A stretch of DNA of 64,000 bases from Deinococcus koreensis (GTDB taxonomy: Bacteria; Deinococcota; Deinococci; Deinococcales; Deinococcaceae). Where the stretch lies: NCBI RefSeq assembly GCF_002901445.1, contig NZ_PPPD01000001.1, forward strand, positions 2,275,001 to 2,339,000. Reading direction: 5' to 3'. Position numbers and translations under genes: made by a program. This document shows, piece by piece, positions 21,466-32,218 of the stretch (its first letter is position 1; each line of letters starts with the position of its first letter). Under the pieces are notes generated by a model that was not told where the DNA came from, did no database searches, and was given only the letters and a program-made list of their open reading frames with translations.

Positions 21466-24000
21466 ATGACCGTTCCCCGACTTCTGCCTGCAGCGCTCCT
21501 GTGCACCCTGCTGCTCAGCTGCGGCGGCACGAACGCCGAGCCCACTACCTCGCCTGCGCCGAAGGGCACGCCCACCCCTGGTTCAGCGCCGTCGCCTGCG
21601 CCCAGCCCCACGGCCAACCTGCCGCAGACGAAATGGAGCGACCCGGCCACCTGGGGCGACACGGTGCCCACCGCGGGTCAGAAGGTCACCCTGCCCAGCG
21701 GCAGGCGGGTGATCCTCGACGTCTCGCCCCCGGCGCTCGCGGGCCTGACCATTCCAGCGGGAACAGCCCTCGAATTCGCGGATCAGGATCTGACCCTGAC
21801 CTCCGAGTGGGTGATGGTGCACGGCGAACTGCGGATCGGCAGCGAAGGCAGGCCCTTCACGCACCAGGCCGAGATCGTGATGACCAACACCACTCCCGGC
21901 GAGGACGTGATGGGCATGGGCGACCGCGTGCTGGGCGTGATGGACGGCACGCTGGAACTGCACGGCGCCCCGAAGCTGGCCTGGACGCGCCTGGAGAGCA
22001 CCGCCCCCGCCGGCAGCCGCACCCTGACCCTGCAGCGTGCCCCCGACTGGGCGCCGGGCAGCTCCCTGACGCTGGCGAGCACCGACTTCAATCCGAACCA
22101 GACCGAGGAAGTGGTCGTGCAGCGGGTGTCCGGCAGCACGGTCACGCTCGCTACCGGGCTGAAGTACACCCACTGGGCGCAGAGCACCACGCAGGCCGGC
22201 CTGACCCTGCACGAACGCGCCGAGGTCGGCCTGCTGACCCGCACTATCCGCATCGGGGCGGGCGAGGACGCCTCCGCGTCGGGCCTGGGCGCGCACGTCA
22301 TGGTCATGGGGAAGAGTGCGGCGCGTATCGAGAGCACCGAGTTTACGCGGGTCGGGCAGCGCAACACGCTGCGGCGTTACGGCATGCACTTCCACCAGAT
22401 GGGAGACGCCGCCACGTCGTACTTCCGGGGCAACAGTGTCCACGAGGTCTTCAACCGCTGTGTGGTCGTCCACGGCACCAGTAATCTGCGCGTGCAGGAC
22501 AACGTGACCCACGACAGCGTGGGCCACTGCCTGTTCCTGGAAGACGGCAACGAGACGGGGAATACCATCAGCGGCAACCTGATCACGCTGGTACGCCGCC
22601 CGGACAAGGCGCGCGGCGAGACGCCGCTGCTGGACAGCGATAAGAACCCGTCGGGCTACTGGATCACCAACCCGGCGAACACCGTGAAGGACAACGTGGC
22701 GGCGGGCATCCAGGGCACCGGCTTCTGGTACGCGCTGCCCGAACACCCGACCGGGCTGGCGGCGGCCACCGGCGCGGGCATCTGGAACCGCCGCACGCCG
22801 CTGGGCGAGTTCTCCGGCAACGTGGCCCACAGCGGCGACCGGGGCCTGAACGTCGACCACGGCGCCCAGGCCGACGGGAGCCACACCGAGACCACGTACT
22901 ACATGCCCCGCGTGAACCCGGCCGACGAGAAGTCCGCGCCCGCCCCCGCCGCCTTCACGCGCTTCACGGCCTACAAGCAGCGCGATCAGGGCGTGTGGCT
23001 GCGCGGCGAGCACCACACCCTGTCCGGCGCCGTGCTGGCCGACAACGCCGTGGGCGCGACCTTCGCCTCGGACACGACTGTCATGAAGGACTCGCTGCTG
23101 ATCGGCGAGACGGCGAACGTGGGCCAGCCGGAATCGTGGGAGAAGACTGGCGTCGGGGGCCGCTCGCTGCCCCGCCCCTGGGAGGCCGACTTCCCGATCC
23201 GCGGCTTCCAGTTCTACGACGGGCACGTCAGCATCCAGACCACCGCCCTGAGCGCCTTCCAGCCCAATGCCGTGCGGCAGGCGAGCGGGCTGGGCTACCT
23301 CTACCGCAACGCCTTCGCCCTGAATCCCGGCAACGACGCCCGTGGCCTGACCTGGCTCGACGACTCCCGGCGCGTCTACCTCCCAGACGCCCAGGCCGAC
23401 AAGGATGGCGACAAGGCCGCGACCTTCCTCGACGCCGACGGCTCGGTGACCGGCACGCCCGGCCTGTCCGTGACCGGCAGCGCCCTGCTGCGGGACGCCC
23501 CGGACTGCTCGGCCCGCGCCGAGTGGAACGCCAGCGTCTGCGGGGGGCAGTACGCCCGCTTCTGGCTGGACGACGTGACGGATGGCAGGATCGGCCCGGT
23601 GCGCGCCACCAACGTCCGTGGGGCCAGCGTGGAGCTGACGGGCACGCCCGACAACTTCACGTCCTTCCACACCTCGGTGCGCCTGGGCGGCAGCTATGCC
23701 TTCGCCCCCGCCGCCGCCTCGCGCCACCTGCGCCTGGGCTTCGGAGACCGCGCACCCGGCGACACCCTGCGCCTGACCCTCCCCGCCAGTGCCGTTGGGA
23801 CAGGGAGCGAGCCGATCCTCTACCGCGACTGGTGGGTGGACGAGCGCAACCGCCTGAAGAAGGTCGCCCTGGCCGACCTGGACGCCTCCAGCGGCGACGC
23901 CTACGCGCTGGAGGGCGGGACGCTGCACCTGAAACTGGTGGTTCAGAAAGACCGCGAATACGCCGTGGTGGACGTCTGCGCGGCGGCGCTGTGCAGGTAG
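21466..24000 (+). CDS. G8-domain, parallel beta-helix lipoprotein (CEMIP/TMEM2-like)
   Basis: 844-residue lipoprotein: signal peptide with lipobox LLSC (Cys19), a Pro/Thr/Ser linker to about 52, a G8 domain at about 57-190 (WSDPATWGDTVPTAGQKVTL, IPAGTALEFADQDLTLT, MVHGELRIGSE), then a right-handed beta-helix region with repeated turns (FRGNSVHEVFNRCVVVHGTS, DNVTHDSVGHCLFLEDGN, DNVAAGIQGTGFWYALPEHP). This order matches CEMIP/KIAA1199 and TMEM2 proteins, which bind and degrade hyaluronan in animals; bacterial homologues are uncharacterised. Glycan binding or cleavage at the cell surface is a reasonable inference, not shown. Start by leaderless pattern: TAGGCT (21454-21459) six bases before ATG. 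Confidence 0.88.
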   Translation: MTVPRLLPAALLCTLLLSCGGTNAEPTTSPAPKGTPTPGSAPSPAPSPTANLPQTKWSDPATWGDTVPTAGQKVTLPSGRRVILDVSPPALAGLTIPAGTALEFADQDLTLTSEWVMVHGELRIGSEGRPFTHQAEIVMTNTTPGEDVMGMGDRVLGVMDGTLELHGAPKLAWTRLESTAPAGSRTLTLQRAPDWAPGSSLTLASTDFNPNQTEEVVVQRVSGSTVTLATGLKYTHWAQSTTQAGLTLHERAEVGLLTRTIRIGAGEDASASGLGAHVMVMGKSAARIESTEFTRVGQRNTLRRYGMHFHQMGDAATSYFRGNSVHEVFNRCVVVHGTSNLRVQDNVTHDSVGHCLFLEDGNETGNTISGNLITLVRRPDKARGETPLLDSDKNPSGYWITNPANTVKDNVAAGIQGTGFWYALPEHPTGLAAATGAGIWNRRTPLGEFSGNVAHSGDRGLNVDHGAQADGSHTETTYYMPRVNPADEKSAPAPAAFTRFTAYKQRDQGVWLRGEHHTLSGAVLADNAVGATFASDTTVMKDSLLIGETANVGQPESWEKTGVGGRSLPRPWEADFPIRGFQFYDGHVSIQTTALSAFQPNAVRQASGLGYLYRNAFALNPGNDARGLTWLDDSRRVYLPDAQADKDGDKAATFLDADGSVTGTPGLSVTGSALLRDAPDCSARAEWNASVCGGQYARFWLDDVTDGRIGPVRATNVRGASVELTGTPDNFTSFHTSVRLGGSYAFAPAAASRHLRLGFGDRAPGDTLRLTLPASAVGTGSEPILYRDWWVDERNRLKKVALADLDASSGDAYALEGGTLHLKLVVQKDREYAVVDVCAAALCR

Positions 24001-24007
24001 GGGCGAC

Positions 24008-24961
24008 CTACAGATAGATCAGGCAGCCCCGCTGGGTCAGTGCGTGAAAGGCGTCCGGCAGTCGTTCGATACGGTTCCAGCGCAGATCCAGCTTCCGTAG
24101 GTTCGGCAACTCTGCCAGTGCGTCGGGCACGCTGCTCAGGGCGTTGGCACGCAGGTCGAGCGACTGCAGGGCGTGCAGGCCCGCGAGACTGTCCGGGAGT
24201 TCGGTCAGGCGGTTGAAACGCAGGTCGAGTTCCGTCAGGGCCTGGAGGCCGCCGAGGCTCGCTGGGAGGGCGCTGAGGCGGTTGCTCTGCAGGTTCAGCT
24301 TTTCCAGGCGGACGCACGCGCCCAGCGACTCGGGCAGCTCCTCCAGCCGGTTCTTCATGACGTGCAGTTCGCGCAGCTTCGGCAGGTGCCCCAGGCTCTC
24401 CGGCAGGGCCGTGAGCGCGTTGGCGTACAGCCGCAGCTCGGTCAGCGAGGGCAGGTCGCCCAGCCATCCCGGCACCTGCTCCAGCGCGTTGTCGGTGACA
24501 TTCAGGTACTGGAGCGCCCCTAGGCGGCGCATGGACGGCGGCAGGCTGCTCAGGCGGTTGTTGCTCAGGTACAGGAAGGCCAGCCGATCCAGCCCGCCGA
24601 ACACGTCCGGCAGCGTGCCCAGCGCGTTGTGCCCCAGGTCGAGCATGACGAGCTGCCGGAGGTCGCCCAGCCCGTCCGGCAGCCCTGTGAGCCGGTTGGC
24701 CGACAGGTTCAGGGTGGTCAGTTCCGGAAGCGTCCACAGCCAGTCCGGCAGGGAGGTCAGGGCGTTGTCGTAGATGCTGAAGACCTGGATATCACTGTCC
24801 GGAATCCGCCCCTCCGGCCACCCGCTCAGGCCCGCCGAGTCGAGGTTGATCCGGCGCAGGCCCGTCCAGTCCTGGCGTTCCAGCAGGTCGGCGCCGCGCG
24901 GCCCGGAACCGTGCTGATGGGGGCCGTGCTGATGGGCGGGCAGGGGAGATGGGGAAGGCAT
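24008..24961 (-). CDS. leucine-rich repeat protein
   Basis: 317 residues made almost wholly of about eleven 23-residue leucine-rich repeats of the bacterial type (pattern LxxLxLxxNxLxxLPxxLxxL), preceded by a short His/Pro-rich N-terminus (MPSPSPLPAHQHGPHQHG). No signal peptide or membrane segment, so probably a cytosolic protein-interaction scaffold. The ATG at 24961 has TACTCT five bases upstream and no ribosome binding site (leaderless pattern). It converges with the G8 gene, 7 bp apart. Binding partner unknown. Confidence 0.9.
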   Translation of the reverse strand: MPSPSPLPAHQHGPHQHGSGPRGADLLERQDWTGLRRINLDSAGLSGWPEGRIPDSDIQVFSIYDNALTSLPDWLWTLPELTTLNLSANRLTGLPDGLGDLRQLVMLDLGHNALGTLPDVFGGLDRLAFLYLSNNRLSSLPPSMRRLGALQYLNVTDNALEQVPGWLGDLPSLTELRLYANALTALPESLGHLPKLRELHVMKNRLEELPESLGACVRLEKLNLQSNRLSALPASLGGLQALTELDLRFNRLTELPDSLAGLHALQSLDLRANALSSVPDALAELPNLRKLDLRWNRIERLPDAFHALTQRGCLIYL

Positions 24962-25022
24962 GGTTCAGAGTAGCGGGCTGGGCTTGAATGCCTCGCTTCG
25001 ACTGAGGGGTTTGCCCACCGCT

Positions 25023-25907
<885 letters not shown>

Positions 25908-25923
25908 GGTGGGCTCCTTGTTC

Positions 25924-26068
25924 GGGTCTAACAGTCGAACGGTCGAACGGTCTAAAAGAGGCTGGGAGTCGCTGGTGTCGGAAGTGTCAGTCCTGTCGGA
26001 ACAGTCTGGAGAGGCGAGGTCGTGGACTGACTCCGAGGTCTCGTTCGACGGTTCGACGGCTCGACCCC
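25924..26068. repeat. short GTTCGAC-type repeats between the two dienoyl-CoA genes
   Basis: Minus-strand reading at 25924-25942 contains CCGTTCGACTGTTAGACCC, and 26042-26068 contains tandem GTTCGACGG units in the opposite orientation. A close match, CCGTTGGACGGTTAGACC, lies at 41729-41746. These look like members of a small dispersed repeat family. The stretch holds no gene. Confidence 0.45.
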
Positions 26069-26069
26069 T

Positions 26070-26810
26070 TCACTTCTTCAGCGCGCTCTGCAGGCCGTCC
26101 AGGGTCATGTGCCGGGCGTTCCAGGCCACGGCGGCCGCGAGGCTCTCGGCGTGCGGCCGCTCGCCCTGCAGGATGCGCTTGGTGCCCTCCAGGGCTTTCG
26201 GGGGCAGGGCCGCCAGGTGCGCGGCGAGGGCGTCCGCGCGGGCGAACAGGGCATCCTGGTCGGGCAGCACCTCGGTCACCAGACCCCAGCGCTCGGCGGT
26301 GGCCGCGTCGATGGGCTCGCCAGTCAGGGCCAGGTGGGCCGTGCGCCCGTGGCCGATCAGCCGCGGCAGGCGCTGCAGGCCGCCCAGGTCGGCTGTGATG
26401 CCCAGCAGCACTTCGGGCAGGCGGAAGCGGGCGTCCCCGCTGCACAGGCGCAGGTCGGCCGCCGCGATCAGCTCCAGCCCCGCGCCGATACACCAGCCGT
26501 GGACGGCGGCGATCACCGGGATGGGCAGGGCGGCCAGGCCCTCGATGGCCGCGTGCATCTCGGCCACCACCGCCGCGAAGCCCGCCGGGTCGCCCAGCAC
26601 GGGCGCGATCTGGGCCGCGTTGGCCTTCACGTCCAGGCCGGCACTGAACACCTGCACGCCGCGCACGATCAGCACCCGGGCGCTGCCCAGCTCGCCCAGG
26701 GCCTGGGGCACCTCGCGCCAGAAGGCCGGGCCCATGGAACCCATCTTGGAGGTGATGGTGAGGGTGGCGACCTCACCGCTGCGGGCGAGGCTCACACTTT
26801 CAGAGGTCAT
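26070..26810 (-). CDS. enoyl-CoA hydratase/isomerase family, dienoyl-CoA isomerase-like
   Basis: 246-residue crotonase-fold enzyme: CoA/oxyanion segment FSAGLDVK (55-62) and [18 protein letters not shown] (104-121). In the active-site stretch [13 protein letters not shown] both Glu133 and Asp141 are kept at the positions used by delta3,5-delta2,4-dienoyl-CoA isomerase (ECH1), whereas ordinary hydratases have a second Glu. This suggests isomerisation of 3,5-dienoyl-CoA to 2,4-dienoyl-CoA, the substrate of the neighbouring reductase. The ATG at 26810 is preferred over the frame opening at 26891, whose extra 27 residues are Arg/His/Pro-rich and not family-like. Confidence 0.85.
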   Translation of the reverse strand: MTSESVSLARSGEVATLTITSKMGSMGPAFWREVPQALGELGSARVLIVRGVQVFSAGLDVKANAAQIAPVLGDPAGFAAVVAEMHAAIEGLAALPIPVIAAVHGWCIGAGLELIAAADLRLCSGDARFRLPEVLLGITADLGGLQRLPRLIGHGRTAHLALTGEPIDAATAERWGLVTEVLPDQDALFARADALAAHLAALPPKALEGTKRILQGERPHAESLAAAVAWNARHMTLDGLQSALKK

Positions 26811-26917
26811 GTCTGGAGTGTAGCGGGGACGGGACGTGGGTCGGTGCCGTGCCTGTGTGCGGCCCGTGTCTGGAAAATGCCGGAATTCCATCTCTTTTCC
26901 AGTGGGCCTTTCATAGA

Positions 26918-28753
26918 ATGGGGGGCACTGTGTCCGTCCCCGCCCCCGATCTGATCCGCAGCGCGGCCCCCGCTCCGCTGCTTCAGGAACGCGGGCCCCA
27001 GGACGGGGCTCCCCAGGGGCGTGGCGGGCCGGCGGGCCGGGGGCCGCGATCCGGCGTGCCCCTGCGGGTGATGCTGCTGCGCCCCTTCCTGCTGCCGTTC
27101 CTGCTGCTGGTGGGGGTGGGGATGGCGGTGCTGGTGGGGGTGGGCCGCAACACGCAGAGCCGCCTTCTGGTCACCGACTCGCAGACCCGGCTGATCCTGC
27201 TGAGCCTGCTGGGGGGCGACCTCTCGGCCATGGAAAACGGCCAGCGCGGCTTTCTCATCACCGGGAACCCGGAGTTCCTGACCCCCTTCACCGATGGTCA
27301 GGCGGCCTATCAGGCGCACGTGTTCGCCCTGGAGGACCTGAGCGCCACCCCGCAGCAGCGCGCCAACCTGCAGCGCGTGGAGGAGCTGGTCGCCCGCTGG
27401 CGGCAGGAAGAGGCCGAACCCGAGATCGAGGCGCGCCGAACCTCCGCCGAGCGGGCCACGGCGCTGGTCAGCGAGCGGGGCAGCAGGGGACTGCTGGAGG
27501 TCGCACGCGGAATCCTCTCGACCATGCAGGGCGACGAGAACACCCGGCTGAGTCAGGCGGTGGTGTCCAGTCAGGACACCCTGAACCGCGTGCGCTGGCT
27601 GACCTTCAGCGGGCTGGGACTGAGCATGTTGCTGATCCTGCTGACCGCCTGGCAGGTGGCCCGCTCGGTGTCCAGCAGCCTGGAGAACGTGGCCGAGAGC
27701 GCGCGGGAGATCGCGGCCGGGCAGTACCACCGGCGGCTGCCCCCGACCCCGGTGCAGGAACTGGCCGCCCTGGGCCGACAGTTCGACCTGATGGCGGGCG
27801 CCGTACAGCAGCGCGAGCAGGAGCTGCGGGTGGCGAACGACAAGCTGGAGCGCTCCAACCGCGAACTCGAACAGTTCGCGTACGTGGCCAGCCACGACCT
27901 GCAGGAGCCCCTGCGGACCATCGGCAGCTACACCGAACTGCTCGCCCGGCGCTACCAGGGCCGGCTCGACGAGCGCGCCGACCAGTACATCGCCTTCACG
28001 ACCGCCGCCACGGCGCGCATGAAGGCCCTGATCCAGGATCTGCTGGCCTACTCCCGCGTGCGCCAGGGCCAGCGGCCGGTCGGCAGCGTGGACACCCGGA
28101 CGCTGGTGCAGGGCGTCCTGAGCGACCTGGAGGCCCAGGTGCAGGGCAGCGGCGCTCAGGTCGAGGTCGGGCCGCTGCCGACGGTGCCGGGCAATGCCGA
28201 CCTGCTGCGGCACGTCTTCCAGAACCTGATCGGGAACGCCCTGAAGTTCCACGCGCCGGAGCGCCCCCCACGGGTGCGGATCAGCGCCACCGGTGAGGAT
28301 CGGCGCTGGGTATTCCACGTGCAGGACAACGGCATCGGCATCGAGCCGCAGTACCACGAGCGGATCTTAGGGGTCTTCCAGCGCCTCCATCCCATGAACG
28401 AGTTCCAGGGCAGCGGGATCGGGCTGGCGGTCGCGCGCAGCGCCGTCGAGCAGCAGGGCGGGCAGCTGTGGCTGGAGAGTGTGCCGGGGCAGGGCAGCGT
28501 GTTCCACTTCAGTCTGCCGGAGGTGCCCCTTGACCCCCTGCCTGCCGATCCAGGGCCTGTCGATCCAGAACCCACCGATCCGGATGCTCCGGGGTCACGG
28601 TGGAGCCTGAGTGGATCGTTGGGGGCAGGGCCGTTCCAGTCAGACCTCCGCCAGTCAGACCCGCAGCCGCCAGCCACCCGTCCAGGCGGGAGTCCGGATC
28701 AGGACGCCACAGCGGCCACCCCACAGCCCTCCGGGCCGGAGGAGACCCCATGA
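26918..28753 (+). CDS. membrane sensor histidine kinase (CHASE3-HAMP-HisKA-HATPase)
   Basis: About 611 residues from the ATG at 26918; a GTG at 26930 just after a GGGGG run is an equally likely start. Layout: disordered N-terminus, transmembrane segment ([20 protein letters not shown]), extracytoplasmic CHASE3-like helices ([20 protein letters not shown]), second transmembrane segment, HAMP, HisKA with phospho-acceptor His326 in [11 protein letters not shown], and HATPase boxes N ([11 protein letters not shown]), G1 (DNGIGI) and G2 (GSGIGLAVA). The C-terminal ~80 residues are Pro/Asp/Gln-rich and disordered. The HisKA subtype (HDLQEPLR) is that of phytochrome-like kinases that signal to stand-alone receivers, and such a receiver gene overlaps the stop codon by 4 bp. 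Confidence 0.92.
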   Translation: MGGTVSVPAPDLIRSAAPAPLLQERGPQDGAPQGRGGPAGRGPRSGVPLRVMLLRPFLLPFLLLVGVGMAVLVGVGRNTQSRLLVTDSQTRLILLSLLGGDLSAMENGQRGFLITGNPEFLTPFTDGQAAYQAHVFALEDLSATPQQRANLQRVEELVARWRQEEAEPEIEARRTSAERATALVSERGSRGLLEVARGILSTMQGDENTRLSQAVVSSQDTLNRVRWLTFSGLGLSMLLILLTAWQVARSVSSSLENVAESAREIAAGQYHRRLPPTPVQELAALGRQFDLMAGAVQQREQELRVANDKLERSNRELEQFAYVASHDLQEPLRTIGSYTELLARRYQGRLDERADQYIAFTTAATARMKALIQDLLAYSRVRQGQRPVGSVDTRTLVQGVLSDLEAQVQGSGAQVEVGPLPTVPGNADLLRHVFQNLIGNALKFHAPERPPRVRISATGEDRRWVFHVQDNGIGIEPQYHERILGVFQRLHPMNEFQGSGIGLAVARSAVEQQGGQLWLESVPGQGSVFHFSLPEVPLDPLPADPGPVDPEPTDPDAPGSRWSLSGSLGAGPFQSDLRQSDPQPPATRPGGSPDQDATAATPQPSGPEETP

Positions 28754-29148
28754 AAGCTCTGGAAATCCTGCTGGTCGAGGACAATCCGGCCGATGTGATG
28801 CTGACCTGCGAGGCCTTCAGCGAGGCGGACTTCATCCACCATCTGCACCATGTGCGCGACGGGGTGGAGGCCCTGGCCTTCCTGCGTCGCGAGGGCCCGT
28901 ACGCCGACGCCGTGCGCCCGGACGTGATCCTGATGGATCTCAACATGCCCCGCATGGGCGGGCTGGAGGTGCTGGACGTCCTCAGGATCGACGAGGGGCT
29001 GAGGAGCATTCCGGTGATCGTCCTGACGCCCTCGCGCGCCGAGGCGGAGCTCTGGCACAGTTCTGGCCAGCACGCCAGCGCCTCTCTCCCCAAGCCGGTG
29101 AGCATCGCGGAGTTCGTGGACGTGGTCCGGACGCTGGGGAACTCCTGA
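28750..29148 (+). CDS. single-domain response regulator (Rcp1-like)
   Basis: 132-residue CheY-like receiver without an output domain. Acidic pocket Glu10/Asp11 (LLVEDNPAD), phospho-acceptor Asp63 (ILMDLNMPRMGG), the Thr of VLTPSRAE and the conserved Lys of LPKPV. It overlaps the histidine kinase gene by ATGA, so the two are made as a pair; proteins of this type (Rcp1 family) act as phosphate shuttles or protein-protein switches. The output partner is not evident. Confidence 0.94.
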   Translation: MKALEILLVEDNPADVMLTCEAFSEADFIHHLHHVRDGVEALAFLRREGPYADAVRPDVILMDLNMPRMGGLEVLDVLRIDEGLRSIPVIVLTPSRAEAELWHSSGQHASASLPKPVSIAEFVDVVRTLGNS

Positions 29149-29368
29149 TACGGCCTCCGCTCCAGTCCGGAACATCCAGGACAGCACTGGGTGTGCCTCG
29201 CTGGCGGTCAACGAAACGGATGGCATTCGGAATTCGCCCGGTTCCTGAAGACCGCCCTGCCCCCCGGCCGCCGCCCCTGACGCCCCTGTCCGGCCCCCTG
29301 TCTGGCGGGGTGGGGGGAATCAGAGATTGCTCACGGGAAGCGCCGGGAACGCGTGCTACGCTGCCTGC

Positions 29369-30160
29369 GTGAGTCTGAGCGCCCCACTGTCCTCCCCGGA
29401 TTCTCCCGTGGCGGCCCAGGCCGCTGCCCCGCTGCGTCCGGTGCTGCAGGCGCAGGGGCTCGGCAAGAGTTACGGCCGGCGGACGGTGGTGCGCGACGTG
29501 AACTTCACCGTGCGGCCCGGCGAGATCGTGGCGCTGTTCGGCCCCAACGGCGCGGGCAAGACCACCACCTTCTACATGGTGGTGGGGTTCATCCGTCCCG
29601 GCGGGGGCAGCATCCACCTGGGCGAGCGTGAGCTGACCCGGCTGCCCATGCACGAGCGCGCGCGGCTGGGCCTGGGTTACCTGCCGCAGGAGCCCAGCGC
29701 CTTTCGCAAGCTCAGTGCCCGCGACAACCTGCTGGCGATCCTGGAATACCAGAAGCTGCCACGGGGCGAGCAGGAGGCCCGCGCCGACGCGCTGCTGGCC
29801 GAGTTCGGCCTGACCCATCTGGCCCATTCCTTCGCGTACCAGCTCTCGGGCGGCGAGCGGCGGCGCCTGGAACTGGCCCGCGCCCTGACCACCGATCCCG
29901 ATTACCTGCTGCTCGACGAGCCCTTCACCGGGGTCGATCCCAAGAGCATCCGTGAGATCCAGCGCCTGATCCGGGAACTGCGCGACCGCCGGGGTATCGG
30001 CGTGTTCATCACGGATCACAACGTCCGCGAGACCATCGCCCTGACCGACCGGGTGTACCTGATGTTCGACGGCGAGGTGAAGTTCGAGGGCACCCCGGCC
30101 CAGTTCGCGCAGGACGAGGACGTGCGCCGGCACTACCTGGGCGACGATTTCGAGTTGTAA
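29369..30160 (+). CDS. lptB: LptB-type ABC ATPase of lipopolysaccharide/lipid export
   Basis: 263 residues with Walker A GPNGAGKT (58-65), signature [15 protein letters not shown] and Walker [14 protein letters not shown] followed by the His loop TDHNVRET. The SGGERRR plus FTGVDP combination and the tail are typical of LptB, the cytoplasmic ATPase driving outer-membrane lipid transport; Deinococcus lacks classic LPS, so the cargo may be another envelope lipid. I chose the GTG at 29369 because TACGCT (29357-29362) lies six bases upstream and upstream codons look non-coding. The downstream gene encodes an envelope-anchored coiled-coil protein. Confidence 0.9.
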   Translation: MSLSAPLSSPDSPVAAQAAAPLRPVLQAQGLGKSYGRRTVVRDVNFTVRPGEIVALFGPNGAGKTTTFYMVVGFIRPGGGSIHLGERELTRLPMHERARLGLGYLPQEPSAFRKLSARDNLLAILEYQKLPRGEQEARADALLAEFGLTHLAHSFAYQLSGGERRRLELARALTTDPDYLLLDEPFTGVDPKSIREIQRLIRELRDRRGIGVFITDHNVRETIALTDRVYLMFDGEVKFEGTPAQFAQDEDVRRHYLGDDFEL

Positions 30161-30291
30161 GCCCCGGCGGCCGGACGGCGGGGGGAGCAGGGTCGGAGGG
30201 TCTGGAGCTGAGACTGGATCGACACTGAATTGACGACACTGGGACGGCGGGGAGCTTCGCCGTGAGGGCTGTGAAAGGGGAGAGGTAGGAC

Positions 30292-32160
30292 ATGCTGTGG
30301 GTATTTCTGGCGTTCGTGGTGATCCTGTCCGGCGTGGTGGCCTACGCCGCCGATACCATTGCCCGCCGGGCCGGGCGCAAGCACATCCGCTGGTTCGGCC
30401 TGCGTCCCAAGACCACCGCGCTGGTCGTGGCGGTGCTGTCGGGCATGGCGATCAGCGCGGCCAGCCTGACCGCCTTCCTGCTGCTGAACAAGAACGCCGT
30501 GGACGTGATCGCCTCGGCCGATCAGCTGCGGCCGCAGCTGGAGTCGCTGCGCCAGGAGATCAAGGGGGCCCAGACCGCCCTGCGCGCCGCGAACAGCGAA
30601 CGTGACAAGGCTCAGCAGGAAGCGCAGCGGCTGGGCGAGCTGCAGGCCACGGCCCAGGCCGATCTGCGCCGTGCCCGCAGCGATCTGGACGCGGCCCGGC
30701 AGGCCGGTGAACGCCTGAAGGCCCAGGCGGAGGGCCTGCAGACCCGCGTGAAGGGCCTGAGCACCACCATCGCCACGCTGGAGACGCGCGCCAGGGACAA
30801 CCGGGCCAAGCTGCTGAAATCCGAGACCGCCCTGAAAGCCAGCCAGGACCGGGCCCAGGCCCTCGACGCCCAGGTGCTGGACTTCCGGGCCCGCACGGCG
30901 CTCGCGCAGCAGGAAGCCCAGAACGCCCAAGACCGGGCCGCCGACGTGCAGGCCCGCGCGGATCAGGCCGGCCTGCGCGCCACACAGGCGGAGGCCGCCG
31001 CGAAGGCCGCCCAGGTACGTGCCCAGCAGGCTCAGGCCAGTGCCCGGCAGGCCCAGGTGCAGGCGGGGGAACAGGTGCGCTCGGCCCAGGCTCAGGTGCG
31101 CTCGACCCAGGCCCAGGTACGCTCTACCCAGGCTCAGGTGCGGTCGGCCCAGGCGCAGCTGCAGACCGCCCAGGCCCAGGTGAGCGATCTGCGCGCCCAG
31201 GTCGGGCAGCTGGAGACCTCGCGCGAGCTCGCGCAGCAGGATCTGCAGGCGGCCGGAAATGCGCTGGCCGCTGCCCAGACCGCCCGCAGTCAGGCCGAGA
31301 CCCAGCGACAGGCCGCCCAGAAGGCCCGCGACGCCGCCGCTGCCGAGCGCGACAGGGTGGCCACCGAACGCACCCGGCTGGTGGCCGAGCGCGGCCGGCT
31401 GGTCGCGGAGCGAGACCGGATCTCTCAGCAGCGTGACAAGGCCCGCGACGACCTGAACGCCCTGCAGGTGCAGCAGGTCGCGCTCAAGAAGAGCAACGAG
31501 GTGCTGTCGAGCGATCTGGCGGTGGCCCGGGCCACGCTGGGCCGCCTGCAGGACGAGTATTCCAGCAGCCGGGCCGAGCTGAACGCCAGCCGCAACACGG
31601 ACCTCGCCTACCCGAAGAACGAGCTGGTCTACGCGGCCGTGGTGCCCAGCGTCCGCAACCTCGACCGCTTCCTGCAGGACGCTGCGCGGGCGGCCCAGAC
31701 CCGCGGCGCGCGCGGCACGCCCACGGTGCGCCTGAGCCCGGCGGCGCGCAGCATGCTGGAAACCAAACTGCGCGGCCTGAACGCCAGCACCTTCGTGCAG
31801 TGCCGGGCCGCCCAGAACGCCGCCCTGGGCTTTCCGGTCGACCTGTTCTGCGACGCCCGCTCCAACGCGGTGCTGTACCAGGGGGGCGACATCATCCGGC
31901 GCACGAGCGTGAACCTCAAGGCCGATCCCCGCGTGATCCAGGATCAGATCAGCGAACTGGTCCGCGACACCATCGTGGACATCACCACGCGCGGCGTGCC
32001 GGACGAGTACATCACCAACCAGGGCCTGGACGTGTCCGAGTTCATCGACCTGCTCAGCCGCCTGAATGCCCGCAACGACGCCACCGCCGTGGTCGGGATC
32101 GCCGCGCGGGACGACGTGAAGCCCAGCACCCGCGTGGATCTGTACCCGAAGCTGCCCTGA
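30292..32160 (+). CDS. DUF3084 membrane-anchored coiled-coil protein
   Basis: 622 residues: two N-terminal transmembrane segments (about 1-20 and 42-65), a long Ala/Gln/Arg-rich coiled coil (about 75-430) and a globular C-terminal DUF3084 part (about 435-622, e.g. [20 protein letters not shown]). The coil contains tandem 7-residue units AQVRS(T/A)Q at about 258-285. DUF3084 proteins occur in cyanobacteria and Deinococci; function unknown, shape suggests an envelope scaffold. RBS GGGGAGAGG before the ATG. It follows lptB by 131 bp on the same strand. Confidence 0.88.
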   Translation: MLWVFLAFVVILSGVVAYAADTIARRAGRKHIRWFGLRPKTTALVVAVLSGMAISAASLTAFLLLNKNAVDVIASADQLRPQLESLRQEIKGAQTALRAANSERDKAQQEAQRLGELQATAQADLRRARSDLDAARQAGERLKAQAEGLQTRVKGLSTTIATLETRARDNRAKLLKSETALKASQDRAQALDAQVLDFRARTALAQQEAQNAQDRAADVQARADQAGLRATQAEAAAKAAQVRAQQAQASARQAQVQAGEQVRSAQAQVRSTQAQVRSTQAQVRSAQAQLQTAQAQVSDLRAQVGQLETSRELAQQDLQAAGNALAAAQTARSQAETQRQAAQKARDAAAAERDRVATERTRLVAERGRLVAERDRISQQRDKARDDLNALQVQQVALKKSNEVLSSDLAVARATLGRLQDEYSSSRAELNASRNTDLAYPKNELVYAAVVPSVRNLDRFLQDAARAAQTRGARGTPTVRLSPAARSMLETKLRGLNASTFVQCRAAQNAALGFPVDLFCDARSNAVLYQGGDIIRRTSVNLKADPRVIQDQISELVRDTIVDITTRGVPDEYITNQGLDVSEFIDLLSRLNARNDATAVVGIAARDDVKPSTRVDLYPKLP

Positions 32161-32218
32161 ACCACAGTTCCCGAGGGAGTTCAAACCCGCGTCAGGCCCG
32201 GCGGCTAGACTCTGGGCC

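Noticed and set aside
30292..32160. CRISPR-like or minisatellite array in the DUF3084 gene
   Set aside because: The AQVRSTQ units are in-frame heptad-type coiled-coil repeats of a protein, without spacers.
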